Assembly (NCBI GenBank): GCA_964573895.1 | Contig: CAZNLS010000035.1 | Span: forward strand, 1 to 23,376 | Direction: 5' to 3' | DNA: 23,376 nt | From: CAZNLS01 sp964573895 | GTDB lineage: Bacteria; Acidobacteriota; Aminicenantia; UBA2199 | Shown: positions 8,047 to 15,427 of the stretch, piece by piece | Numbering within the stretch: the stretch's first letter is position 1 | How the letters are laid out: each line of letters starts with the position of its first letter | Made by a program: the position numbers and the translations under genes | Notes under the pieces: generated by a model | What the model was told of the DNA's origin: nothing | What the model saw: only the letters and a program-made list of their open reading frames with translations | The model's database searches: none

Positions 8047-8579
8047 TGAAAGATATAGAGTATAGGGATTATTTTCTCAAAGGTCTTAAAATAAATGAGT
8101 ATGAAGCACTTCTGGGAGACAATAGAAAACTGCATGAACTGCACTATAAAAAATTCAACCCCGATGAAAAATCGGGGAAAATCATAAAGGCTTTAAAAGC
8201 TGTAAATATACTTGTTATAACCGAGCCGTGGTGCGGGGACTCACTTGCAATATTTCCGGTAATAAAAAAGATGGCTGAGATAAACGGAAAATGGAATATT
8301 CGTATATCGAGAAGAGATGAAAATCCGGAACTTATTGACGCTTTTCTGACAAAGGGAGGGAGAGCAATCCCAAAAATACTATTCCTTGATGAACAGTTTA
8401 ATTTTATTTCAGACTGGGGACCAAGGCCTCTGAGTGCAATGAAGATCTATGAAGAAAAGAGAGATGATATAAAACTGGGAAAAGTGAATAAATCTGAAAT
8501 AACAATTAAGATAAGAAGGTTTTATGCGGTTGACCGCGGCATGGAAATAATGAGAGAGGTATCAGAACTATTAAAATAA
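8046..8579 (+). CDS. Thioredoxin-fold protein with one active-site cysteine
   Basis: 177-residue protein matching the Thioredoxin_9-type family (bacterial proteins with an EPWCGD motif). The motif E-P-W-C63-G-D-S-L replaces the CxxC of thioredoxin, and C63 is the only cysteine in the protein; GGRAIPKILFLD supplies the cis-proline loop. A helical N-terminal extension of about 50 residues precedes the fold. No signal peptide, so cytoplasmic. Translation is coupled to the bacilliredoxin gene by a one-base overlap, which argues that the two act in the same thiol chemistry. A monothiol protein of this type could be a second bacilliredoxin or be modified by bacillithiol; that is inference from context. 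Confidence 0.8.
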   Translation: MKDIEYRDYFLKGLKINEYEALLGDNRKLHELHYKKFNPDEKSGKIIKALKAVNILVITEPWCGDSLAIFPVIKKMAEINGKWNIRISRRDENPELIDAFLTKGGRAIPKILFLDEQFNFISDWGPRPLSAMKIYEEKRDDIKLGKVNKSEITIKIRRFYAVDRGMEIMREVSELLK

Positions 8580-8600
8580 TAATACTAATTGGAGGTTAAC

Positions 8601-10529
8601 ATGAAATTTAAAAGAGAAATAATTATTCTTTTCGCAATGTTATGTCTGGTTTTATCGGTTACCATACCGGTTGAAGGGAAAAGCAGGGTCCCTGATTATT
8701 CGCTGACATCGAGAAACAAAATCCCCGCTCAATACAAATGGAAAATCGAGGATATTTATCCATCTGTTATCGAATGGAAAAGTGATAAAGTAGAGTTTTC
8801 CATAATGGTACCGGAGTTATTTAAAAGGGCAAAGGGATGGACGACATCTGCTGATACAATGTTAAAATTTCTGAAACTCCGGGATAAAACATATATGAAA
8901 GGTTATCGGCTTTATTCATATGCTTCTAACAGGAGTAATATGGATATGGGTAACCCCAAATACCAAAAAATGAAGGGGGAGCTGAGAACTTTGTTTGTAA
9001 AACTCGGTTCCGGGTTATCATTCTTTGACTCGGATGTCCTGAAACTGGGAGAAGAGGGATTTGCAAAATTTAAAAAGAAAAATCCCGGACTTAAAGAATA
9101 TGATTTTGAGATCGTAGAGATACTGAGGATGAAGGATCATGTTCTTCCTCCTTCTCAACAGCGTATAGTCTCATTAACAGGTCTTTTTTCCGGAGTCCCG
9201 GGGAAAGCTTCAAATATTTTAAATAATGTTGAGATGCCGAATACTAAGGTGACATTCTCCGATGGCAGAAGTGTTGAATTAAATTATGCAAATTATGCAT
9301 ATTACAGGAAATCAAAAAATTCCAATGACAGAAGACTTGCTATGAGAAGCTTTTGGGGAAATCATAAAAAATTTGAAAAAACATTTTCCGTTCTTCTTGA
9401 CGGTGCACTGAAACAGCACTTGTTTAGTGCAAAAGTGGGGAAGTTTAAAAATACTCTTGAGGCTGCGCTTTTTCCAAATTCCATTGATGTATCCGTTTAT
9501 ACAAATCTTATAAAAAATGTGAGAGAAAATCTTGGGACTTTGCATCGGTACCTTAAATTAAAAAAAGAGCTTCTTAACTTAAAAGTTTACAAATATGATG
9601 ATATATATGCCTCATCGGTTCCGAAAGTGGATAAAACTTATGAATTTAGGGAGGCGAAAAATCTGGTTCTAAAAGCAATGGAACCAATGGGAAAAGAGTA
9701 TATCAGTGGATTGAAAACCGCTTTTTCCAATAGATGGATTGATATATATCCAAACAAAGGAAAACAGTCAGGTGCCTATTCATCCGGTGTCTATGGTATC
9801 CATCCGTATGTCAAGCTTAATTTTGCCGGATATTATGATAATGTTTCTACTCTTGCTCATGAACTGGGTCATGCAATGCATTCATGGTTTGCACAAAAAA
9901 AGCAGTCATTTGCAAATTCAAATTATGCCACCTTCCTGGCTGAGATAGCATCAACATTTAATGAAAACATGCTGATGAGTTACCTGCTCAAACATGAGAA
10001 GGATGATCTGTTCAAACTGTTTCTCCTTGATGAATATCTGGAACGGGTGAGGGGTACGCTGTACCGGCAGACACTCTTTTCGGAATTCGAACTGGCGATG
10101 CATCAATTGGTGGAATCCGGCGGTACGCTGACTGCTGATTGGCTGGATAAGAAATACCTGGCTTTGACCCGTCTCTATTACGGTCATGACAAAGGAGTAG
10201 TCATTGTTGATGATTTTATCGCAAACGAATGGGCGGGGATTCCCCATTTTTATTACAATTATTATGTCTATACATATTCAACAGGGATAGTAGCGTCTAT
10301 GGCACTTGCTGAAAATGTACTCAATGGAAATAACCCCAAAGTTAACAGAAATAAATATATAGACTTTCTGAGTGCAGGAGGAAGCCGGCCGCCTCTGGAG
10401 ATATTAAAAAAGGCGGGAGTGGATATGACTACTTCGAAGCCATATAAACTGGCATTCAAAAGGCTTAACGGCCTGGTTTCCCGGATGGAAAGCATTGTAA
10501 AAAGTTTGAAAAAAAAGAAAAAAATATAG
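8601..10529 (+). CDS. Exported M3-family oligoendopeptidase F
   Basis: Zinc oligopeptidase of family M3B (PepF), 642 residues. The zinc site is H420-E-L-G-H424 with E448 in the helix FLAEIASTFNE; the M3 opening motif (W-K-I-E-D-I-Y-P) and the C-terminal YNYYVYTYSTG segment that lines the substrate channel are present. Length is normal for PepF plus an extra N-terminal segment, and residues 1-28 read as a signal peptide (MKFKRE, then a long apolar run). PepF is classically cytoplasmic, so this is an exported form, possibly a lipoprotein-free periplasmic enzyme cleaving peptides of about 7-20 residues. Start at 8601 is set by GGAGG at 8591-8595; a TTG at 8589 lies inside the ribosome site and is unlikely. 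Its place inside a redox operon is unexplained. Confidence 0.92.
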   Translation: MKFKREIIILFAMLCLVLSVTIPVEGKSRVPDYSLTSRNKIPAQYKWKIEDIYPSVIEWKSDKVEFSIMVPELFKRAKGWTTSADTMLKFLKLRDKTYMKGYRLYSYASNRSNMDMGNPKYQKMKGELRTLFVKLGSGLSFFDSDVLKLGEEGFAKFKKKNPGLKEYDFEIVEILRMKDHVLPPSQQRIVSLTGLFSGVPGKASNILNNVEMPNTKVTFSDGRSVELNYANYAYYRKSKNSNDRRLAMRSFWGNHKKFEKTFSVLLDGALKQHLFSAKVGKFKNTLEAALFPNSIDVSVYTNLIKNVRENLGTLHRYLKLKKELLNLKVYKYDDIYASSVPKVDKTYEFREAKNLVLKAMEPMGKEYISGLKTAFSNRWIDIYPNKGKQSGAYSSGVYGIHPYVKLNFAGYYDNVSTLAHELGHAMHSWFAQKKQSFANSNYATFLAEIASTFNENMLMSYLLKHEKDDLFKLFLLDEYLERVRGTLYRQTLFSEFELAMHQLVESGGTLTADWLDKKYLALTRLYYGHDKGVVIVDDFIANEWAGIPHFYYNYYVYTYSTGIVASMALAENVLNGNNPKVNRNKYIDFLSAGGSRPPLEILKKAGVDMTTSKPYKLAFKRLNGLVSRMESIVKSLKKKKKI

Positions 10530-10540
10530 AATAAAACAAC

Positions 10541-10559
10541 GGCGGATCACAGATCCGCC
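10541..10559. terminator. Stable intercistronic hairpin without a T-run on the + strand
   Basis: GGCGGATC (10541-10548), loop ACA, GATCCGCC (10552-10559): eight perfect GC-rich pairs between the peptidase stop and the metallo-hydrolase ribosome site. On the + strand it is followed by TAAAGAG, not a T-run, so it is a poor rho-independent terminator in the operon direction and more likely protects the 3' end of the upstream message or reduces readthrough. On the minus strand a T-rich tail follows. Confidence 0.5.
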
Positions 10560-10577
10560 TAAAGAGCAGGTGTAAAT

Positions 10578-11213
10578 ATGATTTTTGAACAGATTGAGTG
10601 CGGCGGTGACAGGAATTATGGTTATCTCACTGCCTGTGAAAAAACGTTGGAAGGGATTGCTGTTGATCCGTCTCCAGACCCTTCTCCGGTTATCGAAGCA
10701 GCAAAAAAATATGGAATTTCACTTAAGTATGTGATTAATACTCATTCCCATTCCGACCACACAGGGGGAAACAGTGCAGTCATTGCAAAATCAGGTGCTA
10801 AACTTGTAACTTTCACGGGAGGAGGCGGTGACATCGAGGTAGGAGACGGAGCTGTAATCTCGGCAGGCAATCTCTCATTTGAAATATTTTACACTCCGGG
10901 GCATACAATAGATTCGATATGCATTCTTGTTAATGCAAAACTGATGACGGGAGACACTCTCTTTGTCGGAAAGATCGGAGGCACCTACGGTGAAGAGGAT
11001 TCCAGATTGGAATTTGAGAGCCTGAAAAGACTGATGACACTGCCGGAAAACACAGGGGTCTACCCAGGTCATAACTATGGAATAAAATCATCTTCAACAA
11101 TTCTCTATGAGAAAGAGAATAACCCGTTTATAGCAAGGCTGAATAATTTTAAAGATTTTCTCTGGTTAAAACAGAACTGGGCATCATATAAACAAGAACA
11201 CGGTATAAAGTAG
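10578..11213 (+). CDS. Metallo-beta-lactamase fold hydrolase, glyoxalase II / persulfide dioxygenase-like
   Basis: 211-residue MBL-fold hydrolase. The full metal site is present: T-H56-S-H58-S-D60-H61, H109 in TPGHT, D126 in MTGDTLF and H165 in YPGHNYG. This arrangement and the TLFVGKIGGTYG segment resemble the glyoxalase II / ETHE1 branch, whose members cleave thioesters of, or oxidise persulfides of, low-molecular-weight thiols. With bacilliredoxin genes in the same transcription unit and bacillithiol synthesis close by, S-acyl- or per-bacillithiol is a reasonable substrate, but this is inference. The ribosome site AGGTG (about 10567-10571) is moderate. A stable hairpin precedes it and the methyltransferase follows after four bases. 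Alternatives within the fold (lactonase, generic esterase) cannot be excluded. Confidence 0.82.
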   Translation: MIFEQIECGGDRNYGYLTACEKTLEGIAVDPSPDPSPVIEAAKKYGISLKYVINTHSHSDHTGGNSAVIAKSGAKLVTFTGGGGDIEVGDGAVISAGNLSFEIFYTPGHTIDSICILVNAKLMTGDTLFVGKIGGTYGEEDSRLEFESLKRLMTLPENTGVYPGHNYGIKSSSTILYEKENNPFIARLNNFKDFLWLKQNWASYKQEHGIK

Positions 11214-11217
11214 TTTT

Positions 11218-11934
11218 ATGGACCGCTGGTTTGAGGAATGGTTTGATTCAAATTATCTTCTTCTCTATTTCCACCGTAACAGAAAAGATGCTCTGGACCA
11301 GGTAGACCTTATATTCAGAGAATGCAAACCGAAAAAGGATTGGAATATTCTCGATCTTGCCTGCGGTGAAGGAAGACATATGATGCTTTTCCGTGAGAGG
11401 GGTCTGGAAATTTTCGGGATAGATCTTTCCGAAACACTTCTGTTAAGCGGAAAGAGCAAGTTCGGGCTTGATAAACTTATCAGGGGGGATATGCGGCATA
11501 TTCCGGGTATATTCGACATGATCCTTTCCCTTTTCACAAGTTTCGGTTATTTCATGGATGATGCAGAAAATTACTCTGTTCTGAGTGAAATAAATTCATC
11601 ATTGAATTCCGGGGGGATTTTGTGGCTTGATTTCATGAATTCCTTAGTAGTTGAAAAAAATCTTGTAAGAAAAAATGAGAAAAGCCTGCCCGGAGGTATT
11701 AAAGCAATTGAAGAGAGGAGTATCAGGAAGGGGAGGATTGAAAAAAATATCCGGTTTATAAGGGATGGAGAAGAGAAAATCTATAGAGAATCAGTCAGAT
11801 TGTTTTCAAAAAGTGAGCTTGAAGAGATGATTTCTAATGCAGGATTCACGGTAAAGAAGATTTTTGGAAATTATGAAGGAGAGGAATGGGATCCCGATTC
11901 TGAAAGGACTATTCTGTTTTGCATAAAGAATTGA
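11218..11934 (+). CDS. Class I SAM-dependent methyltransferase
   Basis: 238-residue Rossmann-fold methyltransferase, cytoplasmic. Motif I is ILDLACGEGRH (residues about 44-54), with acidic D69 in IFGIDLSE ending strand beta2 and GDMRHIPG and FDMILSLFTSFGYF forming the motif II/III region. The N-terminus (WFEEWFDSNYLLLY) and the later LWLDFMNS resemble small-molecule methyltransferases near the UbiE/Methyltransf_25 group. The substrate is unknown. It is the last gene of the operon, four bases after the metallo-hydrolase, and converges with the minus-strand gene ending at 11959; the 24 bases between hold no clear terminator. A thiol or metabolite detoxification role would suit the neighbours but is only a guess. 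Confidence 0.82.
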   Translation: MDRWFEEWFDSNYLLLYFHRNRKDALDQVDLIFRECKPKKDWNILDLACGEGRHMMLFRERGLEIFGIDLSETLLLSGKSKFGLDKLIRGDMRHIPGIFDMILSLFTSFGYFMDDAENYSVLSEINSSLNSGGILWLDFMNSLVVEKNLVRKNEKSLPGGIKAIEERSIRKGRIEKNIRFIRDGEEKIYRESVRLFSKSELEEMISNAGFTVKKIFGNYEGEEWDPDSERTILFCIKN

Positions 11935-11958
11935 AAATAGATAATTATGAATATTATA

Positions 11959-13029
11959 TTACTCCTTTCTTATCCATAAACTTACACCGCAATTTTTAAA
12001 CGGACTTCCTTCAGGCTGAATTGTACAAACAGGCATATTCTTTTCTAAAAAATCCCAATGCCGATGTGCAAACAGATCGTTAAAAAAAAGTATTTTATAA
12101 TTTTTATTGTCAGATAGAAATGCTCTTAAAATATATCCTTCATTCCAGGCGCGGCCTTCACTCAGCCACTCATTTGGATAATCAAAATTTTTGAAAATAT
12201 CATGAAAATGTATTATCACTCCCTTGTTTATATTTGGAATTATACTAAAAAGAAGATAGTTTAGATCACTCCCGAATTTACAAACATGAGACGAATCAAT
12301 AAAAAGAATATCATTTTTTTGAAGCTTGTAAAACTCACTTTCAGAAACATCCTGAACTTTTTTTGGTATTATTTTATATCGCCTTTCGTCGCCAGGTTTC
12401 AGATTTTGATTCAGATAATGCGGAAATGGTTCAATAAAAGTGATATTTACACTATTCTCAAGGAATTTTTCACATGTATCAATCATTAAACCTGATGAAA
12501 ATCCACTGCCGACTTCAATAATGTTTTTTGGTTTAAAATGTCTTAGAAATGAATAGAGGATAACTCCGTCAAAGTAGTTAAAACTTCCGTTATTGTAGAA
12601 ATATCTGAATTCTTCTTCCCTTGATTCCGGAAAAGGCAGGTCATTATAATATCTGAGGAATTTTTTTATCAGTCTCATCTGAGATCTTGTTTCAATAATC
12701 GGTTCAAATAATTCCGGCAATGAATATTTTTCAAAATTAAGATTAACATCTTCTTCGGAAGGGATTGGAGAGTAGAAATGTCCAGGAGGTGCAAATTGTT
12801 TAAGAGTATTTTGTCCCGCTTCATTAAAGAACAGATTGCCTGTGTTTATCCTGCAAATAAATTCTTCTGTTGTTGAAAATTCGGCAAGGATGTCAGATCT
12901 GCTTTTAAATTCAGCCATTTCTTCAAGATATTTTTTTTCCCATTCAGAATCAGGCTCTCTTCCTAAGAAAAATGCATAACAAAACTTCAGGAATTCGCTG
13001 TCACTCTTTTCAGGTAAAATGTTTCCCAC
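11959..13029 (-). CDS. DUF4214-like domain fused to a class I methyltransferase
   Basis: 356-residue protein. Residues about 10-60 carry the DUF4214 pattern (FLKFCYAFFLGREPDSEW and FSTTEEFICR), a domain often attached to glycan-modifying or surface proteins. Residues about 150-320 are a Methyltransf_24-like Rossmann fold: NIIEVGSGFSSG (169-180), FIEPFP, ILFIDSSHVCKFGSDLNY and GVIIHFHDIF, similar to cephalosporin hydroxylase-like and glycan methyltransferases. The start is GTG, chosen because GGGAGG lies five bases upstream. It runs opposite to its neighbours, looks richer in A+T, and no glycosyltransferase other than bshA is nearby, so it may have arrived independently. Likely role: O-methylation of a cell-surface sugar; substrate not known. 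Confidence 0.75.
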   Translation of the reverse strand: MGNILPEKSDSEFLKFCYAFFLGREPDSEWEKKYLEEMAEFKSRSDILAEFSTTEEFICRINTGNLFFNEAGQNTLKQFAPPGHFYSPIPSEEDVNLNFEKYSLPELFEPIIETRSQMRLIKKFLRYYNDLPFPESREEEFRYFYNNGSFNYFDGVILYSFLRHFKPKNIIEVGSGFSSGLMIDTCEKFLENSVNITFIEPFPHYLNQNLKPGDERRYKIIPKKVQDVSESEFYKLQKNDILFIDSSHVCKFGSDLNYLLFSIIPNINKGVIIHFHDIFKNFDYPNEWLSEGRAWNEGYILRAFLSDNKNYKILFFNDLFAHRHWDFLEKNMPVCTIQPEGSPFKNCGVSLWIRKE

Positions 13030-13160
13030 TTTTCCTCCCTGGATTAACTGCTATTGAAAATCCATATATACGCTTTCAAAATCTCCATGCCGGGTTATCC
13101 TAATAATTAATTTTAAATCAAACTGTAAAAATTTAAAACATACCGATGTTGTATCTTCGT

Positions 13161-13721
13161 TCAGGGAATTTTCCCGTGAGTTATAACAATCCTGAATGCA
13201 ATAAATATTAAAATAGCAGCACCCAGAAGCTCGGCTTTTTTCCCAAATTGGATCCCTACATGTTTCCCGATAAACATTCCGACCATTGAAATAAAAAATG
13301 TGACTAATCCTATGATAACCGCAGGAATTAATATATGCTGGCTAATTAAAGAAAAGCTCAACCCGACTGCAAGGGCATCCATACTTGTTGCTATCGAAAG
13401 GATAAAGAGTGTTTTTCCGGTCAACTTGTCTACTTTCACCGGTGCTTCTTTTTTTAAAGAATTTCTAATCATTTTTGCAGCTATTACATTCAGTAATATA
13501 AAGGCGATCCAGTGTTCTATCGATTCGATATAGATGACAAAAGAGCGGCCTGCAAGCCAGCCGGCAACCGGCATTATCGCCTGAAAAAACCCGAAGGATG
13601 AAGCAACTTTCAATCCGTAGACAAATTTTATATCTTTAACGATAATTCCGCTGGAAATAGAGACGGCAAATGCATCCATTGCAAGTCCAATTGCAATGAG
13701 AAAAATATATATCATATCCAT
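13161..13721 (-). CDS. mntP: MntP family manganese efflux pump
   Basis: 186-residue inner-membrane protein of the MntP (YebN/DUF204) family, which exports Mn2+. Six membrane segments in two related halves are visible; the paired metal motifs are AMDAFAVS (D16) and ATSMDALAVG (D115), each at the start of a half. Length matches the family. No Shine-Dalgarno lies before the ATG at 13721, and TAAAAT ends six bases upstream on the minus strand, which could make this gene leaderless too, though I see no good -35. The 131 bases between it and the downstream minus-strand gene hold nothing I can name. I looked for a yybP-ykoY manganese riboswitch upstream (13722-13849) and saw none. Confidence 0.92.
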   Translation of the reverse strand: MDMIYIFLIAIGLAMDAFAVSISSGIIVKDIKFVYGLKVASSFGFFQAIMPVAGWLAGRSFVIYIESIEHWIAFILLNVIAAKMIRNSLKKEAPVKVDKLTGKTLFILSIATSMDALAVGLSFSLISQHILIPAVIIGLVTFFISMVGMFIGKHVGIQFGKKAELLGAAILIFIAFRIVITHGKIP

Positions 13722-13849
13722 TTGAACATTTTAAAGTAAAAAATGAAAAGATAAAAGGAAAAAGCAGGATTAATGAATACTTCTGGATAAAAATTGAAAA
13801 ATGAAAAAAAAGCTGATAACCTTTTTAATATCTTTTAGGGATATTTATT

Positions 13850-14110
13850 TTGGAAGAATGGTCACTTTATATTATCAAATGTAATGACGGGTCTCTTTAT
13901 ACCGGAATAAGTACGGATGTCGAAAAAAGGCTCCGTGCTCATTCTTTAGGGAAGGGGGCAAAATATCTTAGAGGCAGGGGACCACTGGAAATTGTGTATT
14001 GTCTGAATGCAGGTACGAAAAGTGAAGCTCTCAAAATGGAAAGCAGAATAAAGAAGATGAGTCGAAAGGATAAAGAGATCCTGATTACAACCGGCAGAGA
14101 ACCCCGATAA
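13850..14110 (+). CDS. GIY-YIG domain protein, UPF0213 (YhbQ/YazA) family
   Basis: 86-residue protein consisting of one GIY-YIG nuclease-fold domain: LYIIKCNDGSLYTGIS covers the two opening strands, followed by VEKRLRAH, GKGAKYLRGRGPLEIVY and ESRIKKMSRKDK, all typical of the UPF0213 family. Members are widespread, cytoplasmic and little characterised; DNA repair or structure-specific cleavage has been suggested. The start is TTG, with AGGG (13837-13840) nine bases upstream. It is separated from bshC by 75 bases that contain a promoter, so it is probably not part of the bacillithiol operon. Size and motif order are standard. Confidence 0.88.
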   Translation: MEEWSLYIIKCNDGSLYTGISTDVEKRLRAHSLGKGAKYLRGRGPLEIVYCLNAGTKSEALKMESRIKKMSRKDKEILITTGREPR

Positions 14111-14138
14111 AACTTTCTCATGCCATATTACGTTTAAA

Positions 14139-14168
14139 TTGTAAGGTTAACTGCATCAGGTATATAAT
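14139..14168 (+). promoter_or_regulatory. Probable promoter of the bshC-bshB1-bshA-ABC operon
   Basis: TTGTAA (14139-14144), an 18-base spacer and TATAAT (14163-14168). The predicted start near 14175 gives a leader of only about ten bases before the TTG start of bshC, containing GGGTAGAGA. Perfect -10, moderate -35. Confidence 0.5.
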
Positions 14169-14185
14169 TAAAACCGGGTAGAGAA

Positions 14186-15427
14186 TTGAGTAAAGATAAT
14201 AATAAAAATATATTAACCGGCCAGCAGATAGGCCTGCTTGGCGGTCCTTTATACACAGTTTATAAAGTCCTCGGGGCTGCAAAATTAGCTGAAGCCACTA
14301 ATGGAAAAGCAGTCTTCTGGATGGAAACTAATGATGCGGATTTTAATGAGATAAATCATTTCTCTTTTATCGATTCCGGTAGTAAATTAAAAACTGTCAA
14401 ATGGGATATAGATTCAGAAGGGTATTCATGTGGGAATATAAAAATTGACGGAATTCTTCCCGGTTTACTCTCCGGCTTTTTTGACTCTCTTACCCAGACC
14501 GAAAATACCAAAGAACTTAAAGATACTATTATCTCCTTTTATGAAGAAGGGAAAACTCTTGGGGAAGCCTCCGGGAAGTTTTTTAAATGGCTTTTTGAGA
14601 ATATAGAAGTTGATATATTTGATCCCTCCGATAAAGCATTTAGGGATTTCTCAAAAAAAATTCTGCTGGAGGAAAGCAGACAGACTGTCGATGGTGAACA
14701 GTGCAATGCTTTTATTTTAAGAGAAAATAAGAGATTGGCATTTTTTAAGCGGGACGGGTCATATTTTCTCAGAAATGGTGATGAGATTGATCCGTCAGAT
14801 CATACCCTTCTGCCTAATGTAAAAACGAGAAGTGTATGCCAGGATGCATGGTTTGGAACGGCGGCATATATTGCCGGTCCGGGTGAACAAAAATATCTTG
14901 AAGAGATTCGACCGTTTTTTAAAAGACACAAAATCGTTCAGGCGGAAACAGTTCCCAGGATGAGCATTGATCTGATTGAACCGAGGGTAAAGAGGGATAT
15001 GGAAAAACTTAAAATATCGATAGATGATATAAATAACTTTTCAGAAGAGGAACTTAGTTTCAACCTGGTGAGAAATTATACCGGATTTGATATGAAAATG
15101 ACAAAAACAGAGAGTAAAGCTGCTGAAAATAAGTTTATCAGTGAGATGAAGAAACTTGGTTTAGGGGGAAAGTGGTTTGAAAAAGAGTTGGGAAAAATAT
15201 CTGAGAAAGCGATTGGGATGAAGAGACGAGAAGTAAAGGAGAAGAGCGCTCAGATCCTTAAACGGGTAAAAAACATATATGGGATGCTTAGACCGCTTGG
15301 CAAGAGACAGGAAAGAGTGTTAAATATAGTTTATTACATGAATCTTTTCGGAGGAAGACGGTTTGTCAAGTTTCTTTATGAAAATTATAATAGTGAAAAT
15401 AGTGTATTGGAGATAAAAAATGGGTGA
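14186..15427 (+). CDS. bshC: Bacillithiol cysteine-adding enzyme BshC, N-terminally short form
   Basis: Last enzyme of bacillithiol synthesis, adding cysteine to glucosaminyl malate. Recognised by ILTGQQIGLLGGPLYTVYK (9-27), VFWMETNDADFNEINH (43-58), AYIAGPGEQKYL (227-238), the PRMSIDLIEPR segment and the C-terminal QERVLNIVYYMNLFGG. Known BshC proteins have about 530-540 residues and roughly 90-110 before the TGQQ motif; this one has 413 and begins eight residues before it. Only 75 bases separate it from the preceding gene, so the missing part is not hidden by a frameshift. The usual EDHDF motif reads NDADF, losing a histidine. The start is TTG after GGGTAGAGA. It overlaps bshB1 by eight bases. 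Family is sure; whether this short form is fully active is not. Confidence 0.88.
   Translation: MSKDNNKNILTGQQIGLLGGPLYTVYKVLGAAKLAEATNGKAVFWMETNDADFNEINHFSFIDSGSKLKTVKWDIDSEGYSCGNIKIDGILPGLLSGFFDSLTQTENTKELKDTIISFYEEGKTLGEASGKFFKWLFENIEVDIFDPSDKAFRDFSKKILLEESRQTVDGEQCNAFILRENKRLAFFKRDGSYFLRNGDEIDPSDHTLLPNVKTRSVCQDAWFGTAAYIAGPGEQKYLEEIRPFFKRHKIVQAETVPRMSIDLIEPRVKRDMEKLKISIDDINNFSEEELSFNLVRNYTGFDMKMTKTESKAAENKFISEMKKLGLGGKWFEKELGKISEKAIGMKRREVKEKSAQILKRVKNIYGMLRPLGKRQERVLNIVYYMNLFGGRRFVKFLYENYNSENSVLEIKNG

Noticed and set aside
10541..10559. Operon-ending rho-independent terminator before the MBL gene
   Set aside because: The hairpin is strong but the + strand lacks a T-run, and the next gene follows closely, so I list it as an intercistronic hairpin rather than an operon end.
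12286..12489. Plus-strand ORF of 67 codons inside the minus-strand methyltransferase gene
   Set aside because: Shadow of the real gene: no ribosome site, no recognisable motif and low-complexity composition.
13722..13849. Manganese (yybP-ykoY) riboswitch before mntP
   Set aside because: No paired GC-rich helices or conserved loop could be found; the stretch is simple A-rich sequence.
13801..13884. Small ORF beginning MKKKLITFLIS upstream of the GIY-YIG gene
   Set aside because: It is 28 codons, has no ribosome site, overlaps the well-supported GIY-YIG reading frame and its sequence after the first residues is not signal-like.
14111..14185. Missing N-terminal part of BshC in another frame upstream
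   Set aside because: Only 75 bases are available and they carry a promoter, so about 100 residues cannot be encoded there.
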